The notes below the pieces were generated by a model. That model saw nothing but the letters and a program-made list of their open reading frames with translations, had not been told where the DNA came from and did no database searches. The position numbers and the translations under genes were made by a program. This document shows, piece after piece, positions 47,561-56,147 of a stretch of DNA of 64,000 nt (its first letter is position 1; the number at the start of each line of letters is the position of its first letter). Where the stretch lies: assembly GCF_021474405.1 (NCBI RefSeq), contig NZ_JAKEIO010000012.1:1-64000 (forward strand). Reading direction: 5' to 3'. This stretch comes from [Streptosporangium] indianense (GTDB lineage: Bacteria > Actinomycetota > Actinomycetes > Streptomycetales > Streptomycetaceae).

Positions 47561-48924
47561 CGGGGCCGGTGCCGCTGCGTGTGCCCGGCAGGCTCTTCAC
47601 CGCGCTCGCTTCGGGAGGCGGCGGGGCCGACGCCCTGCGTCTGCTGGCCCGTGCCGAGCACAGTCGCCGGCTGGCCTGCGCGCTGGCGGTGACGGAGACC
47701 GCCGGTGAGGTCGGCGGTGGCGTGGCCGATGCCGTCGCGCGCGCGTGGGACGTGCTCACGGCCGCCCACCGGACCGATCCGGAGGCCGTGGCCGCGGTGC
47801 TGTCCCATCCGTCGGCGGGTACCGCGCTGACGTGCCTGCTGGCCCGGCTGGACAGGGTCGTCGCGGGCGGGCCCGGGGTGGCGTGCGCGCCGCCGGTCCA
47901 CTGGTTCAGTGCTCTGTCCGCGGCCGCCGCGGTCCGCGCGGGGGTGCCCGCACGGGTGCGGTGGGCCCTGGCGACGGACGAGGTGTTCCTGCCCTCGCTC
48001 GGCGGTGCCCGCTTCCCCGGTGCCCGGCCCGGTGACGTGGCCGAGGTGGTGGTCGACGCGGAGGGCGCGGCCTGGATCCAGGTGGCGGCAGGCAGTCGTC
48101 CCGCCCGCCCGGTCGAGGTGCCGCGGGTCCCGTCCGGGCCGTCGGGCCGGTGGCGGGCGGCGCACCGGCTCGTGGTGCCGGACGCCGGTGGGCCGCTGCT
48201 GCTGGACGACGCCGACCCGCTGCGCTTCCCCGGTGTCCCCGCGCGGCCGCTGGGACTGGCGGAGGACGACCTGTGCCGGTGGCGGAGCACGGCCCGGGAG
48301 GCCTGCCGGCTGCTGCGGGCCCACCACCCGCAGACCTACGCCGAACTCACCGCCGGTCCGCGCACGTTGGTCCCGGTCGACCGTCCGGGCAGCTTCAGCG
48401 GCAGCAGCGCGGAGGCGTTCGGCGCCATGGCGCTGTCCCGGCCGCGCTCCGCACGGGGTCTGGCCCTGTCCCTGGCGCATGAGATGCAGCACGCCAAGTT
48501 CGCCGCCGTACTGCACCTGTTCGACCTGTTCGAGCAGGACGGCGAGGAGCTCTACTACGCGCCCTGGCGCCCTGATCCGCGCCCCCTGCTCGGCCTCTTC
48601 CACGGGGCATACGCGCACCTGGGCGTGGCGGAGTTCTGGAACCGCTGCCGGGCCGTGGAGCGGGATCCGGCGGAACGCGCCTTGGCCGAGGCGCAGTTCG
48701 CCCGCTGGCGGGTCGGCGCCCGGCAGGCCACCGAGGTCCTGCTGGCCTCCGGTCGCCTGACCGCGCTCGGCGAGCACTTCGCGCAGACGATGCTGGGCAC
48801 GCTCGACGCCCTGTGCCGCCTCCCGGTCCCGGCCGAGGCCCGCCGCAGGGGCCTGGCCCTGGCGGCCGACCACCGCGCGCAGTGGGTCCGCAGGAACGGG
48901 GTGCCGGAGGCACAGCTGATCTGA
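47557..48924 (+). CDS. HExxH-motif putative peptide-modification enzyme (possible 2-oxoglutarate-dependent hydroxylase)
   Basis: 455 residues. The metal motif HEMQH occupies residues 308-312 (LSLAHEMQHAKF). Proteins of this group are partners of radical-SAM peptide enzymes, and some have been reported as 2-oxoglutarate-dependent beta-hydroxylases of peptides, not proteases. ATG 47557 overlaps the fxsB stop by four bases, so the two enzymes are translated together. It probably acts on the FxsA product. Confidence 0.85.
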   Translation: MTGPVPLRVPGRLFTALASGGGGADALRLLARAEHSRRLACALAVTETAGEVGGGVADAVARAWDVLTAAHRTDPEAVAAVLSHPSAGTALTCLLARLDRVVAGGPGVACAPPVHWFSALSAAAAVRAGVPARVRWALATDEVFLPSLGGARFPGARPGDVAEVVVDAEGAAWIQVAAGSRPARPVEVPRVPSGPSGRWRAAHRLVVPDAGGPLLLDDADPLRFPGVPARPLGLAEDDLCRWRSTAREACRLLRAHHPQTYAELTAGPRTLVPVDRPGSFSGSSAEAFGAMALSRPRSARGLALSLAHEMQHAKFAAVLHLFDLFEQDGEELYYAPWRPDPRPLLGLFHGAYAHLGVAEFWNRCRAVERDPAERALAEAQFARWRVGARQATEVLLASGRLTALGEHFAQTMLGTLDALCRLPVPAEARRRGLALAADHRAQWVRRNGVPEAQLI

Positions 48925-49031
48925 ACGCCCCGGGCCCGGCGACCTGCCGTGCACCGCCGTGGATTCACCGGCCCCCGCCCGGCTGTGGGCCATGGAGGCA
49001 GGGGAAGCGGGGCTCTCGGCAGGAGACGCCG

Positions 49032-49404
49032 GTGGTGGACACGGATGTACCGCGTGGGCGCGGGCCCGGTCGGGCTGACCGCGGCGGCCGAGCTGCGACG
49101 GCAGGGGGTCCGCTGCCGGATCATCGACAGACTGCCGGACCGGCTGCCGTACGCCAAGGCGGTGGATGTCCAGCCGCGCACGCTGGAGGTCTGGGACCGG
49201 ATGGGCATGGTGCGGGCCGCCCTGGAAGCCGCCGTGCCGCTGCGCGGGCAGCTGGTGTACGCCGACGGCCTCGAGCAGGCGCGCTTGGAGCTGCGGCTGC
49301 CGCCGGAGGTCCCCTACGCCTTCGCGGCCCTGCCGCAGTACGAGACGGAGCGGATCATCGAGGAGCAAGCCCGCTTCGGCACCGGCATCGAGCGGGGCAC
49401 GCAC
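49032..49404 (+). pseudogene. Truncated and frameshifted FAD-dependent monooxygenase
   Basis: GTG 49032/49035 with GGAGA upstream gives V-D-T-D-V in one frame. The FAD motif VGAGPVGLTAAAELR and the following DVQPRTLEVW stretch continue in the next frame. A small deletion or insertion near 49047 explains this. Similarity to the phenol-hydroxylase-type family (PF01494) fades after RIIEEQARFG near 49385. A normal enzyme would be some 500 residues, so it is a decayed N-terminal fragment. Confidence 0.7.
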
Positions 49405-49470
49405 TCGGGCGGGTCTTCCGCCGGTGACGGACACCGGATTGCGCAGCGGCCGGGACGGCCTGCGAACGCA

Positions 49471-49500
49471 AACGGACGGGTGGCACCGGCCACCCGCCCG
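49471..49500 (-). terminator. Hairpin terminator after the bL37 gene
   Basis: Sequences of the type ACGGGTGGC and GCCACCCGCCCGT form a strong imperfect stem around ACCG, about 30 bases downstream of the bL37 stop on the minus strand. Confidence 0.55.
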
Positions 49501-49529
49501 TTCATGTCGGCGCGCTCCCGCAGGATCCT

Positions 49530-49607
49530 TCAGGACTGCGGACGGCGGCCGTGGTTCGCACCGTTCTTGCGGCGGGCCTTCTTCTTGCGACGTCGCTTCG
49601 AGGACAT
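49530..49607 (-). CDS. Ribosomal protein bL37 (25 residues)
   Basis: The sequence starts MSSKRRRKKKARRKNGANHG and ends RRPQS. The KK-rich N-terminus and ANHGRRP end match the small actinobacterial ribosomal protein bL37 (the mycobacterial form is 24 residues with the same ANHGKRP ending). It should be a structural part of the 50S subunit. ATG 49607 follows GAGGAGG at five bases, an unusually strong ribosome site, and a hairpin follows. It is too short for common gene finders. Confidence 0.85.
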   Translation of the reverse strand: MSSKRRRKKKARRKNGANHGRRPQS

Positions 49608-49784
49608 CGGACCTCCTCTTTCCGGCTCTCGGTCACCATCCACCGGATTGCGCGTCCGGTGACTACAGAGCCACTTTCCAACGGGCACGAACGCAAACAC
49701 AGACGATGCGATTGCACACGGGTGGCCTATGTCACGGGCTGGGCCCCGGCCCGGGCGCGGTCGAACCCGCCCAGGGAAATGCTC

Positions 49785-49818
49785 AAGGGCTGTTTCGGAT
49801 GCCTCCGAAACAGCCCTT
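49785..49818 (-). terminator. Perfect 15-base hairpin after the tRNA-Pro gene
   Basis: AAGGGCTGTTTCGGA, loop TGCC, then its exact complement. It ends 18 bases downstream of the tRNA on the minus strand. Confidence 0.75.
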
Positions 49819-49836
49819 GTAGGTGACTCTTACGAG

Positions 49837-49910
<74 letters not shown>

Positions 49911-49951
49911 ATGTGTCCCGCGGGTGAACCGCGTGATCACGCAGGTCAACC

Positions 49952-50173
49952 CTACCGCATGGGGACCTGTCCCCCGGCCCGTGCCGACGGCCGGTCCGGG
50001 CGGCGGGTCCAGCCCGCGAGTCCCACCGTCGAGACGGCCACGGCGAGGACGGCCCACCAGGGGAGCCCGGCCTGGGTGGCGAGCCCCGCGAGGCCCGCGA
50101 CGCCCAGGAGGGCCGTGGCCACGCCTCCGGTGAGTTCGGCTCGTCGCACGGACCGTTCCCGTGTCTCGTCCAC
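49952..50173 (-). CDS. Small membrane protein
   Basis: 73 residues from GTG 50173, which follows GAAGGAC. The N-terminus is charged (DETRERSVRRAE). Two hydrophobic helices follow: TALLGVAGLAGLATQAG and WWAVLAVAVSTVGLAGW. The tail is basic. It lies just upstream of the tRNA gene on the same strand. No family is recognised. Confidence 0.6.
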   Translation of the reverse strand: MDETRERSVRRAELTGGVATALLGVAGLAGLATQAGLPWWAVLAVAVSTVGLAGWTRRPDRPSARAGGQVPMR

Positions 50174-50443
50174 GTCCTTCTTCCCCTTCGCCCGCACGCT
50201 CGCACGCCTCGGCCGTGACACCGGCCGGGCATATGCCGCAACAATACGCGAGTCGGCGGGAACTCCCGACCAGGGCATAGGGGTTGAGACGGACAGGGGA
50301 GCCTCGCGCACGTGCCCGTGTCAGCTGTCGGGCGAGGGGCACCCCGACGCACGCACCGGAACGACGGAGTGTCCGCCCGGCCCGCCCGCAACCCCACACT
50401 CTGTCCAGGCCGCTCCCCCGCTCACCAGGGCTAAGGTCACCGC

Positions 50444-50788
50444 ATGACGCACAGCTTCGTACTGCACATCCCCGACGCCGAGCTCGAACCCGAGCCCCTC
50501 GCGCCCGAGCAGATCGTCTCCGGGACGCCCGAGGTGACCGGGAAGGTGGTCTGGGAGTCGGAGGACGGCCGTCAGGTGCGGGGCGTCTGGCAGATCACTC
50601 CCGGCGTGGTCACCGACACCGAGGCCGACGAACTGTTCGTCGTGATCAGCGGGTCGGCGACGATCGAGGTCGAGGGCGGGCCCACGCTCACGGTCGGGCC
50701 GGGCGACATGGCCGTCCTGCGCGAGGGCGACCGCACGACGTGGACGGTGCACGAGACCCTGCGCAAGGCGTACGCGATCAACCTCTGA
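50444..50788 (+). CDS. Cupin-domain protein
   Basis: 114 residues of the Cupin_3 type (PF05899). A small beta-barrel is indicated by VVTDTEADELFVVISGSATIEV and GPGDMAVLREGDRTTWTVHETLRKAY. These proteins resemble the C-terminal part of ureidoglycolate-type and ethanolamine cupins, and their substrates are rarely known. ATG 50444 is preceded by GCTAAGGT. It ends convergently near the LacI gene. Confidence 0.8.
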   Translation: MTHSFVLHIPDAELEPEPLAPEQIVSGTPEVTGKVVWESEDGRQVRGVWQITPGVVTDTEADELFVVISGSATIEVEGGPTLTVGPGDMAVLREGDRTTWTVHETLRKAYAINL

Positions 50789-50859
50789 GCGGTGCCCACG
50801 CAGTCGCCGAGCGGCGCGGGCTCCGTCACTTGGCGGGGCACGCGCCGGTGTTCGCGTGG

Positions 50860-51861
50860 TCAGGGGCCGGGCGCGGGCGCCGTCGACCCGCGGATCTCCA
50901 GCGTGGGCGAGACCAGTTGGACGCGGCCCGCTCCGCCGGCGTCCTCGAAGCGTTCCAGGAGGCAGCGGGCCGCCCGGCGTCCGACCTCGTGGCTCGAGTT
51001 GTCGACCGTCGTCAGCCACACGTGCCGCAGCCGGGCGATGCTCGTGTTGTCGTAGCCGACGACGGACAGGTCGTGCGGGACGCGCAGGCCCAGTTCCTCG
51101 GCCGCCGAGAGCGCGCCGATGGCCGCGATGTCGTTGACGGCGAAGACCGCCGTGGGCCGGTCGGGGCGGCTGAGCAGCCGGACGGTCGTGCGGTAGCCGC
51201 CCTCCTCGGTCATGTCGCTCGGCTCGACCAGCACCTCGTCCGCGAGACCGTGTCGGCGCATCGCCGCTTCGAAGCTCCGGCGGCGCAGCTCGCCCACCGC
51301 TCCGTAGCCCGCGATGTGCGCGATCCGGCGGTGCCCGAGGCCGATCAGGTGCTCGGACACCAGACGGGCGCCCCGCTCGTCGTCGCCCGCCACGACGTCG
51401 ACGCCGGGCGGCGCCGGTTCGCGGGAGCCGGCCAGGACGACCGGGATGCGCCCGGCGTCTTCGAGGGCCGCCGGGTCGGGGAGTGTGCCGACCACGACCA
51501 GGCCGTCGACGCGCAGGTCCAGCAGCGGGTCGGCCGGGTCCTGGCCGGTGCGGCGGTTGAGGCGGGCGTCGGCCAGCAGCATGCGCAGGCCGTTGGCGTG
51601 CAGCAGGGAGTTGAGGCCGTCGAGGAGGTCGACGAACCAGGGGTTGCGCAGATCGTTCAGGAGGACGCCGACGGTGCGGGTGCGCCGCTCGCTGAGGCTG
51701 CGGGCGGCGGCGTTGGGGCGGTAACCGAGCTCCCGGGCCGCCCGGAGCACGGCGTCGCGCTTCTCGGGGCGCACCTGGTCGGAGCCGCGCAGCACGAGGG
51801 AGACCAGCGACTTCGAGACACCGGCCCGCGCGGCCACGTCCCGGATCGTCGGCGGTCTCAT
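50860..51861 (-). CDS. LacI-family transcriptional regulator
   Basis: 333 residues. The N-terminal helix-turn-helix TIRDVAARAGVSKSLVSLVL (5-24) and hinge YRPNAAARSL are classic. The ligand-binding domain is of the ribose-binding type. Two near-palindromes of the CG-centred LacI kind (51866-51877 and 51969-51980) flank the divergent gap to the Gfo/Idh gene. Autoregulation and control of that gene are therefore likely. The ligand is probably a sugar or polyol. Confidence 0.88.
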   Translation of the reverse strand: MRPPTIRDVAARAGVSKSLVSLVLRGSDQVRPEKRDAVLRAARELGYRPNAAARSLSERRTRTVGVLLNDLRNPWFVDLLDGLNSLLHANGLRMLLADARLNRRTGQDPADPLLDLRVDGLVVVGTLPDPAALEDAGRIPVVLAGSREPAPPGVDVVAGDDERGARLVSEHLIGLGHRRIAHIAGYGAVGELRRRSFEAAMRRHGLADEVLVEPSDMTEEGGYRTTVRLLSRPDRPTAVFAVNDIAAIGALSAAEELGLRVPHDLSVVGYDNTSIARLRHVWLTTVDNSSHEVGRRAARCLLERFEDAGGAGRVQLVSPTLEIRGSTAPAPGP

Positions 51862-51865
51862 GGGA

Positions 51866-51877
51866 TGGACCGTTCCA
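51866..51877. promoter_or_regulatory. Predicted LacI operator 1
   Basis: TGGACCGTTCCA, exact reverse complement of operator 2, five bases upstream of the LacI start codon. Confidence 0.65.
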
Positions 51878-51881
51878 TGGG

Positions 51882-51924
51882 GCGGTACGGCTTGTCAAAG
51901 GGGGCGGCACGGCTCGTCAAAGGG
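51882..51924. repeat. 22-base direct repeat in the LacI-Gfo gap
   Basis: Units start at 51882 and 51904. GCGGTACGGCTTGTCAAAGG and GCGGCACGGCTCGTCAAAGG differ at two positions. The period is about two helical turns. A TTGACA (51925-51930) follows directly. Confidence 0.6.
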
Positions 51925-51968
51925 TTGACAGCGTCGGCAGACCCGCCCAGGGTGGCCTGGACAGGTTC

Positions 51969-51980
51969 TGGAACGGTCCA
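51969..51980. promoter_or_regulatory. Predicted LacI operator 2
   Basis: TGGAACGGTCCA, 13 bases upstream of the Gfo/Idh start at 51994. It would sit in the leader region where a bound repressor blocks transcription. Confidence 0.65.
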
Positions 51981-51993
51981 AAGAGGGGCTCTC

Positions 51994-53157
51994 ATGGTGG
52001 ACACGCTCGGCGTCGCCGTCATCGGATTCGGCTGGATGGGGCGGGTGCACACGCAGGCCTACGCGCGTGTGCGGCACCACTACCCGCAGCTGCCCCTCGC
52101 TCCGGAGCTGGTCACCGTCGCCGAGGAGGTGCCGGGCCGGGCCGAGGAGGCCGCCGCGCAGTTCGGGTTCGCCTCCGCGACCCGGGACTGGCGTGAGGTG
52201 GCCGCCGATCCTCGGGTGCGGGCGGTCAGCATCACCGCGCCGAACTTCCTGCACCGTGAGATCGGCGTCGCCATGGCCGAGGCGGGCAAGCACATCTGGA
52301 TCGAGAAGCCGGTGGGCCTGACCGCCGAGGACGCCGGCGCGGTCGCGGACGCCGTCGCCGCGGCCGGTGTGCAGGGCACGGTGGGCTTCAACTACCGCAA
52401 CGCGCCAGCCGTCGAAGCGGCCCGGGAGCTGATCGCCGCCGGCGAGATCGGCACGGTCACGCACCTGCGCATCCGGCTGTTCAGCGACTACGCCGCGCAT
52501 CCCGAAGGTGCGCTGACGTGGCGCTACGAGCGGGAGCGGGGCGGCAGCGGGGTGCTGGGCGACCTCGCCTCGCACGGCGTGGACCTGGCCCGGTATCTGG
52601 TCGGCGACCTCGCGTCCCTGACGGCCGACACGGCGATCTTCGTCCCGGAGCGGGCCCGCCCGTCCGGTGCCACGTCCGGCCACAGCCGCGCCGCCGGAGG
52701 CGAACTCGGCGCGGTCGAGAACGAGGACTACGTCAGCTGCCTGCTGCGTTTCGCCTCCGGGGCACGCGGTGTCCTGGAGGCCTGCCGGGTGTCGGTCGGT
52801 GAGCAGAACAACTACGGCTTCGAGGTGCACGGCACGAGGGGCGCGGTGTTCTGGGACTTCCGCCGCATGAACGAGCTGGGGGTCAGCCGCGGCACCACAT
52901 ACCAGGACCAGTCCGTCACCACGGTGTACGTGGGCCCGGGCCACGGCGAGTTCGCCGCGTTCCAGCCGGGTGCGGCGAACGCCATGGGGTACGACGACCT
53001 GAAGGTCGTCGAGGCGTACCGCTTCCTGCGGTCGGTCGCCGAGGGCACCCCGCACGGAGCGACGCTGACGGACGCCGTGCACAGCGCGGCCGCGCTGGAC
53101 GCGATGGCGCGGTCGGCGCGGAGCGGGAGCTGGGCGGAGGTCACCGGGCGGGCGTGA
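51994..53157 (+). CDS. Gfo/Idh/MocA-family oxidoreductase
   Basis: 387 residues. The N-terminal NAD(P) fold has GFGWMGRVHTQAY, and EKPVGLT carries the family Lys-Pro. The C-terminal alpha/beta domain has the usual GVLGDLASHGVDLARYL. It should oxidise a sugar, polyol or derivative at a hydroxyl group. ATG 51994 follows AGAGGGG. It is probably controlled by the divergent LacI protein. Confidence 0.88.
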   Translation: MVDTLGVAVIGFGWMGRVHTQAYARVRHHYPQLPLAPELVTVAEEVPGRAEEAAAQFGFASATRDWREVAADPRVRAVSITAPNFLHREIGVAMAEAGKHIWIEKPVGLTAEDAGAVADAVAAAGVQGTVGFNYRNAPAVEAARELIAAGEIGTVTHLRIRLFSDYAAHPEGALTWRYERERGGSGVLGDLASHGVDLARYLVGDLASLTADTAIFVPERARPSGATSGHSRAAGGELGAVENEDYVSCLLRFASGARGVLEACRVSVGEQNNYGFEVHGTRGAVFWDFRRMNELGVSRGTTYQDQSVTTVYVGPGHGEFAAFQPGAANAMGYDDLKVVEAYRFLRSVAEGTPHGATLTDAVHSAAALDAMARSARSGSWAEVTGRA

Positions 53158-53166
53158 CTCCCGCCC

Positions 53167-53778
53167 TCAGGTGGAGCTGGTGAGCCTGCGGCCCAGGTAG
53201 ACCTTCACCGGCACGAGGGCCAGCCACATCCACATGATCCCGGGGCCGGCCACCAGGGCCAGCGGGACGGTCGCGAGGAAGACCACCACGGACGAGGCGC
53301 TGTCCAGGAGGTAGAGGGTGGTCGCCGCCTCGGAGGGCCTGTCGTGGCGCAGCCAGGGGCGTTTCGCCAGCACGGCGGCCACCCCCAGATGGCAGGCGGC
53401 CAGCGCGGCGACGGCGCCCGCGTACACGGCGACCGACACGGACTGGGCGCCGTACTCGGCGAGCAGCCGGGTCGGGAACGGCACGAGGGCCGCGACGCCG
53501 AGACCGACCATCGAGATGCCGATCACCTGGCCGTCGATCTCCCGCACGTCCTGGAAGATCCGCCGGTGGTCGCGCCAGAAGCTTCCCAGCACCGCGACGC
53601 TCAGCGCGTAGGCCCCCAGGTCCGGGAGCAGTTCGCGCAGGGCCGCGCGGTACGCGGCGGGCTCGAGCTCCCGTGGCACGGACAGGTCAAGGACGAGCAG
53701 CGTGATGGCGATGGCGAACACGCCGTCGACCAGGGTCACCAACCGCTCGGGGCCGCCGTCCGGGCGCGAGGTCCACAT
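53167..53778 (-). CDS. TMEM175/DUF1211-type membrane protein
   Basis: 203 residues with six hydrophobic helices. The N-terminus has the family signature RLVTLVDGVFAIAITLLVLDL, in which the first helix lines the pore. Bacterial members of this family conduct K+. ATG 53778. Its stop is ten bases from that of the convergent Gfo/Idh gene. Confidence 0.85.
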   Translation of the reverse strand: MWTSRPDGGPERLVTLVDGVFAIAITLLVLDLSVPRELEPAAYRAALRELLPDLGAYALSVAVLGSFWRDHRRIFQDVREIDGQVIGISMVGLGVAALVPFPTRLLAEYGAQSVSVAVYAGAVAALAACHLGVAAVLAKRPWLRHDRPSEAATTLYLLDSASSVVVFLATVPLALVAGPGIMWMWLALVPVKVYLGRRLTSST

Positions 53779-53841
53779 GGGCCGACGGTAGGGGCGGGGC
53801 CGGGACTCCTCACGTATCCACGCCCGGTGTCGCCCCGGCGT

Positions 53842-54873
53842 TCACACGGCCGCCTGCGGCGGCATGTTGTACGGCGTCACCACCTGGATGGCCGACGGCA
53901 GGATCGGTCCGGCCGGCGGCAGCGCGTCGTGGGCGCGCATGACGGTGTGGCAGGCCTCGCGCACGTCCTGCCGGAGGTCGTGGTGGAGCACGGCGGACAG
54001 GCGGTGCTCGCGCAGCAGGCGTGTGTTGTCGTGGTCGAGGTCGTGCGCGACGAACACCGCGCAGTCGCGGCCGAGGTCGTCGAAGGCGCGCAGCGTCGCG
54101 ATGTTGCCGCCGCCGATCGAGTACACCGCGCGGATGTCCGGGTCGCGTTCCAGTGCGGCCCGCACGAGGTCGTACTGGGTGGTGTCCAGCCCCTGACCCT
54201 CGGCGATCTCGACCAGCGTGCGCCCCGGGTGCCGGGCGCGCATGACGCTGCGGAAGCCCATCTCGCGCTCCTCCTCGTTGCGGAAGAACCCGCTGCTGAG
54301 GCTGGTGAGGATGTTGCCGGGGCGCTCCCCCAGCCATTGGCCCATCAGATAGGCGGCCGTGGCGCCCGCCGCCCGGTCGTCTATGCCGACGTAGGCGCGG
54401 CGGGCGCTGGCGGGCAGGTCGGTCACCAGCGTCACCACCGGGACGCCGGCGGCTTCGAGCCGGCCGACCGCGGCGGTCACCTCGGGGACGTCCGGGGCCT
54501 TGAGGATCACGCCCTGCGAGCCGCGCCGTGCGATGCGGTCGAGGATCCGCACCAGCTCCGTGGCCGGGCCGGTCTCGCGGAAGTGGAAGCGGGAGCGCAG
54601 CACCGCCGGACGCAGGGACGGCAGCTCGGCCTCCAGGGCGGCGCGGATCGCCGTGGTGAAGCGCTCGGGCGCCTGCATCACGATGTCGACCATGAACGTC
54701 CGGCCGACGAGGCGCACCTGGGTGCGCTGCCGGTCGAGATCGGCGATGGCCTGGCGGACCTCCCGGGCGGTGCTCTCGCGCACGCCGCCCCTGCCGTTCA
54801 GCACCCGGTCGACGGTCGCCTCGCTCAGGCCCGCCTGACGGGCGATCTCCCGGATCGGGAACGGGTGGCCCAT
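53842..54873 (-). CDS. LacI-family transcriptional regulator
   Basis: 343 residues. A helix-turn-helix IREIARQAGLSEATVDRVLNG (7-27) precedes a ligand domain of the periplasmic-binding-protein-like type (Peripla_BP_4 class: GVILKAPDVPEVTAAVGRLEAAGVPVVTL). ATG 54873 follows AAGGAG. It is divergent from the dioxygenase gene, which with the SDR and Gfo genes behind it is the likely target. Confidence 0.87.
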   Translation of the reverse strand: MGHPFPIREIARQAGLSEATVDRVLNGRGGVRESTAREVRQAIADLDRQRTQVRLVGRTFMVDIVMQAPERFTTAIRAALEAELPSLRPAVLRSRFHFRETGPATELVRILDRIARRGSQGVILKAPDVPEVTAAVGRLEAAGVPVVTLVTDLPASARRAYVGIDDRAAGATAAYLMGQWLGERPGNILTSLSSGFFRNEEEREMGFRSVMRARHPGRTLVEIAEGQGLDTTQYDLVRAALERDPDIRAVYSIGGGNIATLRAFDDLGRDCAVFVAHDLDHDNTRLLREHRLSAVLHHDLRQDVREACHTVMRAHDALPPAGPILPSAIQVVTPYNMPPQAAV

Positions 54874-54913
54874 GCGCCGGCTCCTTGAGGGGTTTTTGAT
54901 GGCTCGCTGCTGG

Positions 54914-54942
54914 TTGTTCGAAGGGTTTGTACTGACAAGAAT
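54914..54942 (+). promoter_or_regulatory. Candidate promoter of the dioxygenase operon
   Basis: TTGTTC (54914-54919), 17-base spacer, AAGAAT (54937-54942), about 40 bases upstream of ATG 54982. Confidence 0.4.
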
Positions 54943-54981
54943 GACAGGGCTGCGCCGCTCCGTGACCCCGAAGGGACGACG

Positions 54982-56139
54982 ATGTCCTTCACTTCCGTAC
55001 CCCACCGTGCCTGGCTGTCCGAGCAGGACTGTGATCTCGACGCGTTCCGCGACCTGGTCGAACGGGTGACGGACCGCGCCGACTACCCGCATGCCTGCGC
55101 GGTCGAGCGGAACGTGCCGGTCTACGACTGCGGGCTGCTGGAAGGCGACCGGGTGGTCCAGGCCGAGCTGGTGCGGGCGCTCACCGACGGGCCCGGCATC
55201 GTCGTCTTCCGCGGCGCCTTCCCCGACCCGGACGTCGTGGACCGGGCCACCGCCGTGTTCGAGGCGCTGATCGCCGAGCAGCGCGCCTCGGGCGCGGCCG
55301 CCGGGGACCACTTCGCCGAGCCCGGCGCGAACGACCGGGTGTGGAACGCGCTGGAGAAGGCGGCCCTGTACGACCCGGAGGCGTTCGCCGACTACTACGC
55401 CAACGACGTCCTGGCGCTGGTGGCCACCGCGTGGCTGGGCCCCGGCTACCAGGTCACCTCCCAGCTGAACGTGGTCAACCCGGGCGGCGCCGCCCAGACC
55501 GCGCACCGCGACTACCACCTGGGCTTCCTGTCGAACGAGGTCGCCGCCGCCTATCCGGCGCACGTGCACCGCCTCTCCCCTGTGCTGACGCTCCAGGGCG
55601 CGGTCGCGCACTGCGACATGCCGGTGGAGTCCGGGCCGACGATGTACCTGCCGCACTCGCAGACGTACGAGCCGGGCTATCTCGCCTGGCGGCGACCGGA
55701 GTTCCGGGCGTACTTCGACGCGCACCGGGTGCAGCTGCCGCTCGCCAAGGGCGACGCCGTGTTCTTCAACCCGGCGCTCTTCCACGCGGCCGGCACCAAC
55801 CGCTCGGCGGACATCCGGCGCATGGCGAACCTGCTCCAGGTGTCGTCCGCCTTCGGCCGCGCGATGGAGACGGTGGACCGGGAGGCCGTGGCCAACGCGG
55901 TGTACCCGGTTCTCCTCCGGCGCAAGGCCGAAGGCGCGGACCAGGCGTGGCTGGACCACGTGATCGCGGCGAGCGCCGAGGGCTACCCCTTCCCCACCAA
56001 CCTCGACGGCGACCCGCCCGTCGACGGCCTGGCACCGCCCTCGCAGGCTGACCTGGTGCGGCGTGCGCTGCGCGAGGAGTGGACGCCGCGGACGCTCCGG
56101 GCGGAGCTGCGGGCCGGTGCCGAACGGCGAGAGAGCTGA
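54982..56139 (+). CDS. Phytanoyl-CoA dioxygenase (PhyH)-family enzyme
   Basis: 385 residues. The iron ligands of a 2-oxoglutarate-dependent oxygenase are visible as His175 and Asp177 in TAHRDYHLG, and distal His268 in LFHAAGTNRS. The substrate is unknown. Its neighbours, an SDR and a Gfo/Idh dehydrogenase, suggest a polyol or sugar-derived molecule rather than phytanoyl-CoA. ATG 54982 follows AAGGGAC. Eight bases separate it from the SDR gene. Confidence 0.85.
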   Translation: MSFTSVPHRAWLSEQDCDLDAFRDLVERVTDRADYPHACAVERNVPVYDCGLLEGDRVVQAELVRALTDGPGIVVFRGAFPDPDVVDRATAVFEALIAEQRASGAAAGDHFAEPGANDRVWNALEKAALYDPEAFADYYANDVLALVATAWLGPGYQVTSQLNVVNPGGAAQTAHRDYHLGFLSNEVAAAYPAHVHRLSPVLTLQGAVAHCDMPVESGPTMYLPHSQTYEPGYLAWRRPEFRAYFDAHRVQLPLAKGDAVFFNPALFHAAGTNRSADIRRMANLLQVSSAFGRAMETVDREAVANAVYPVLLRRKAEGADQAWLDHVIAASAEGYPFPTNLDGDPPVDGLAPPSQADLVRRALREEWTPRTLRAELRAGAERRES

Positions 56140-56147
56140 GGAACCCG

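Noticed and set aside
54926..54937. A possible palindrome TTTGTACTGACA near the dioxygenase promoter
   Set aside because: Only eight of twelve positions pair in the best register, too weak to call an operator.
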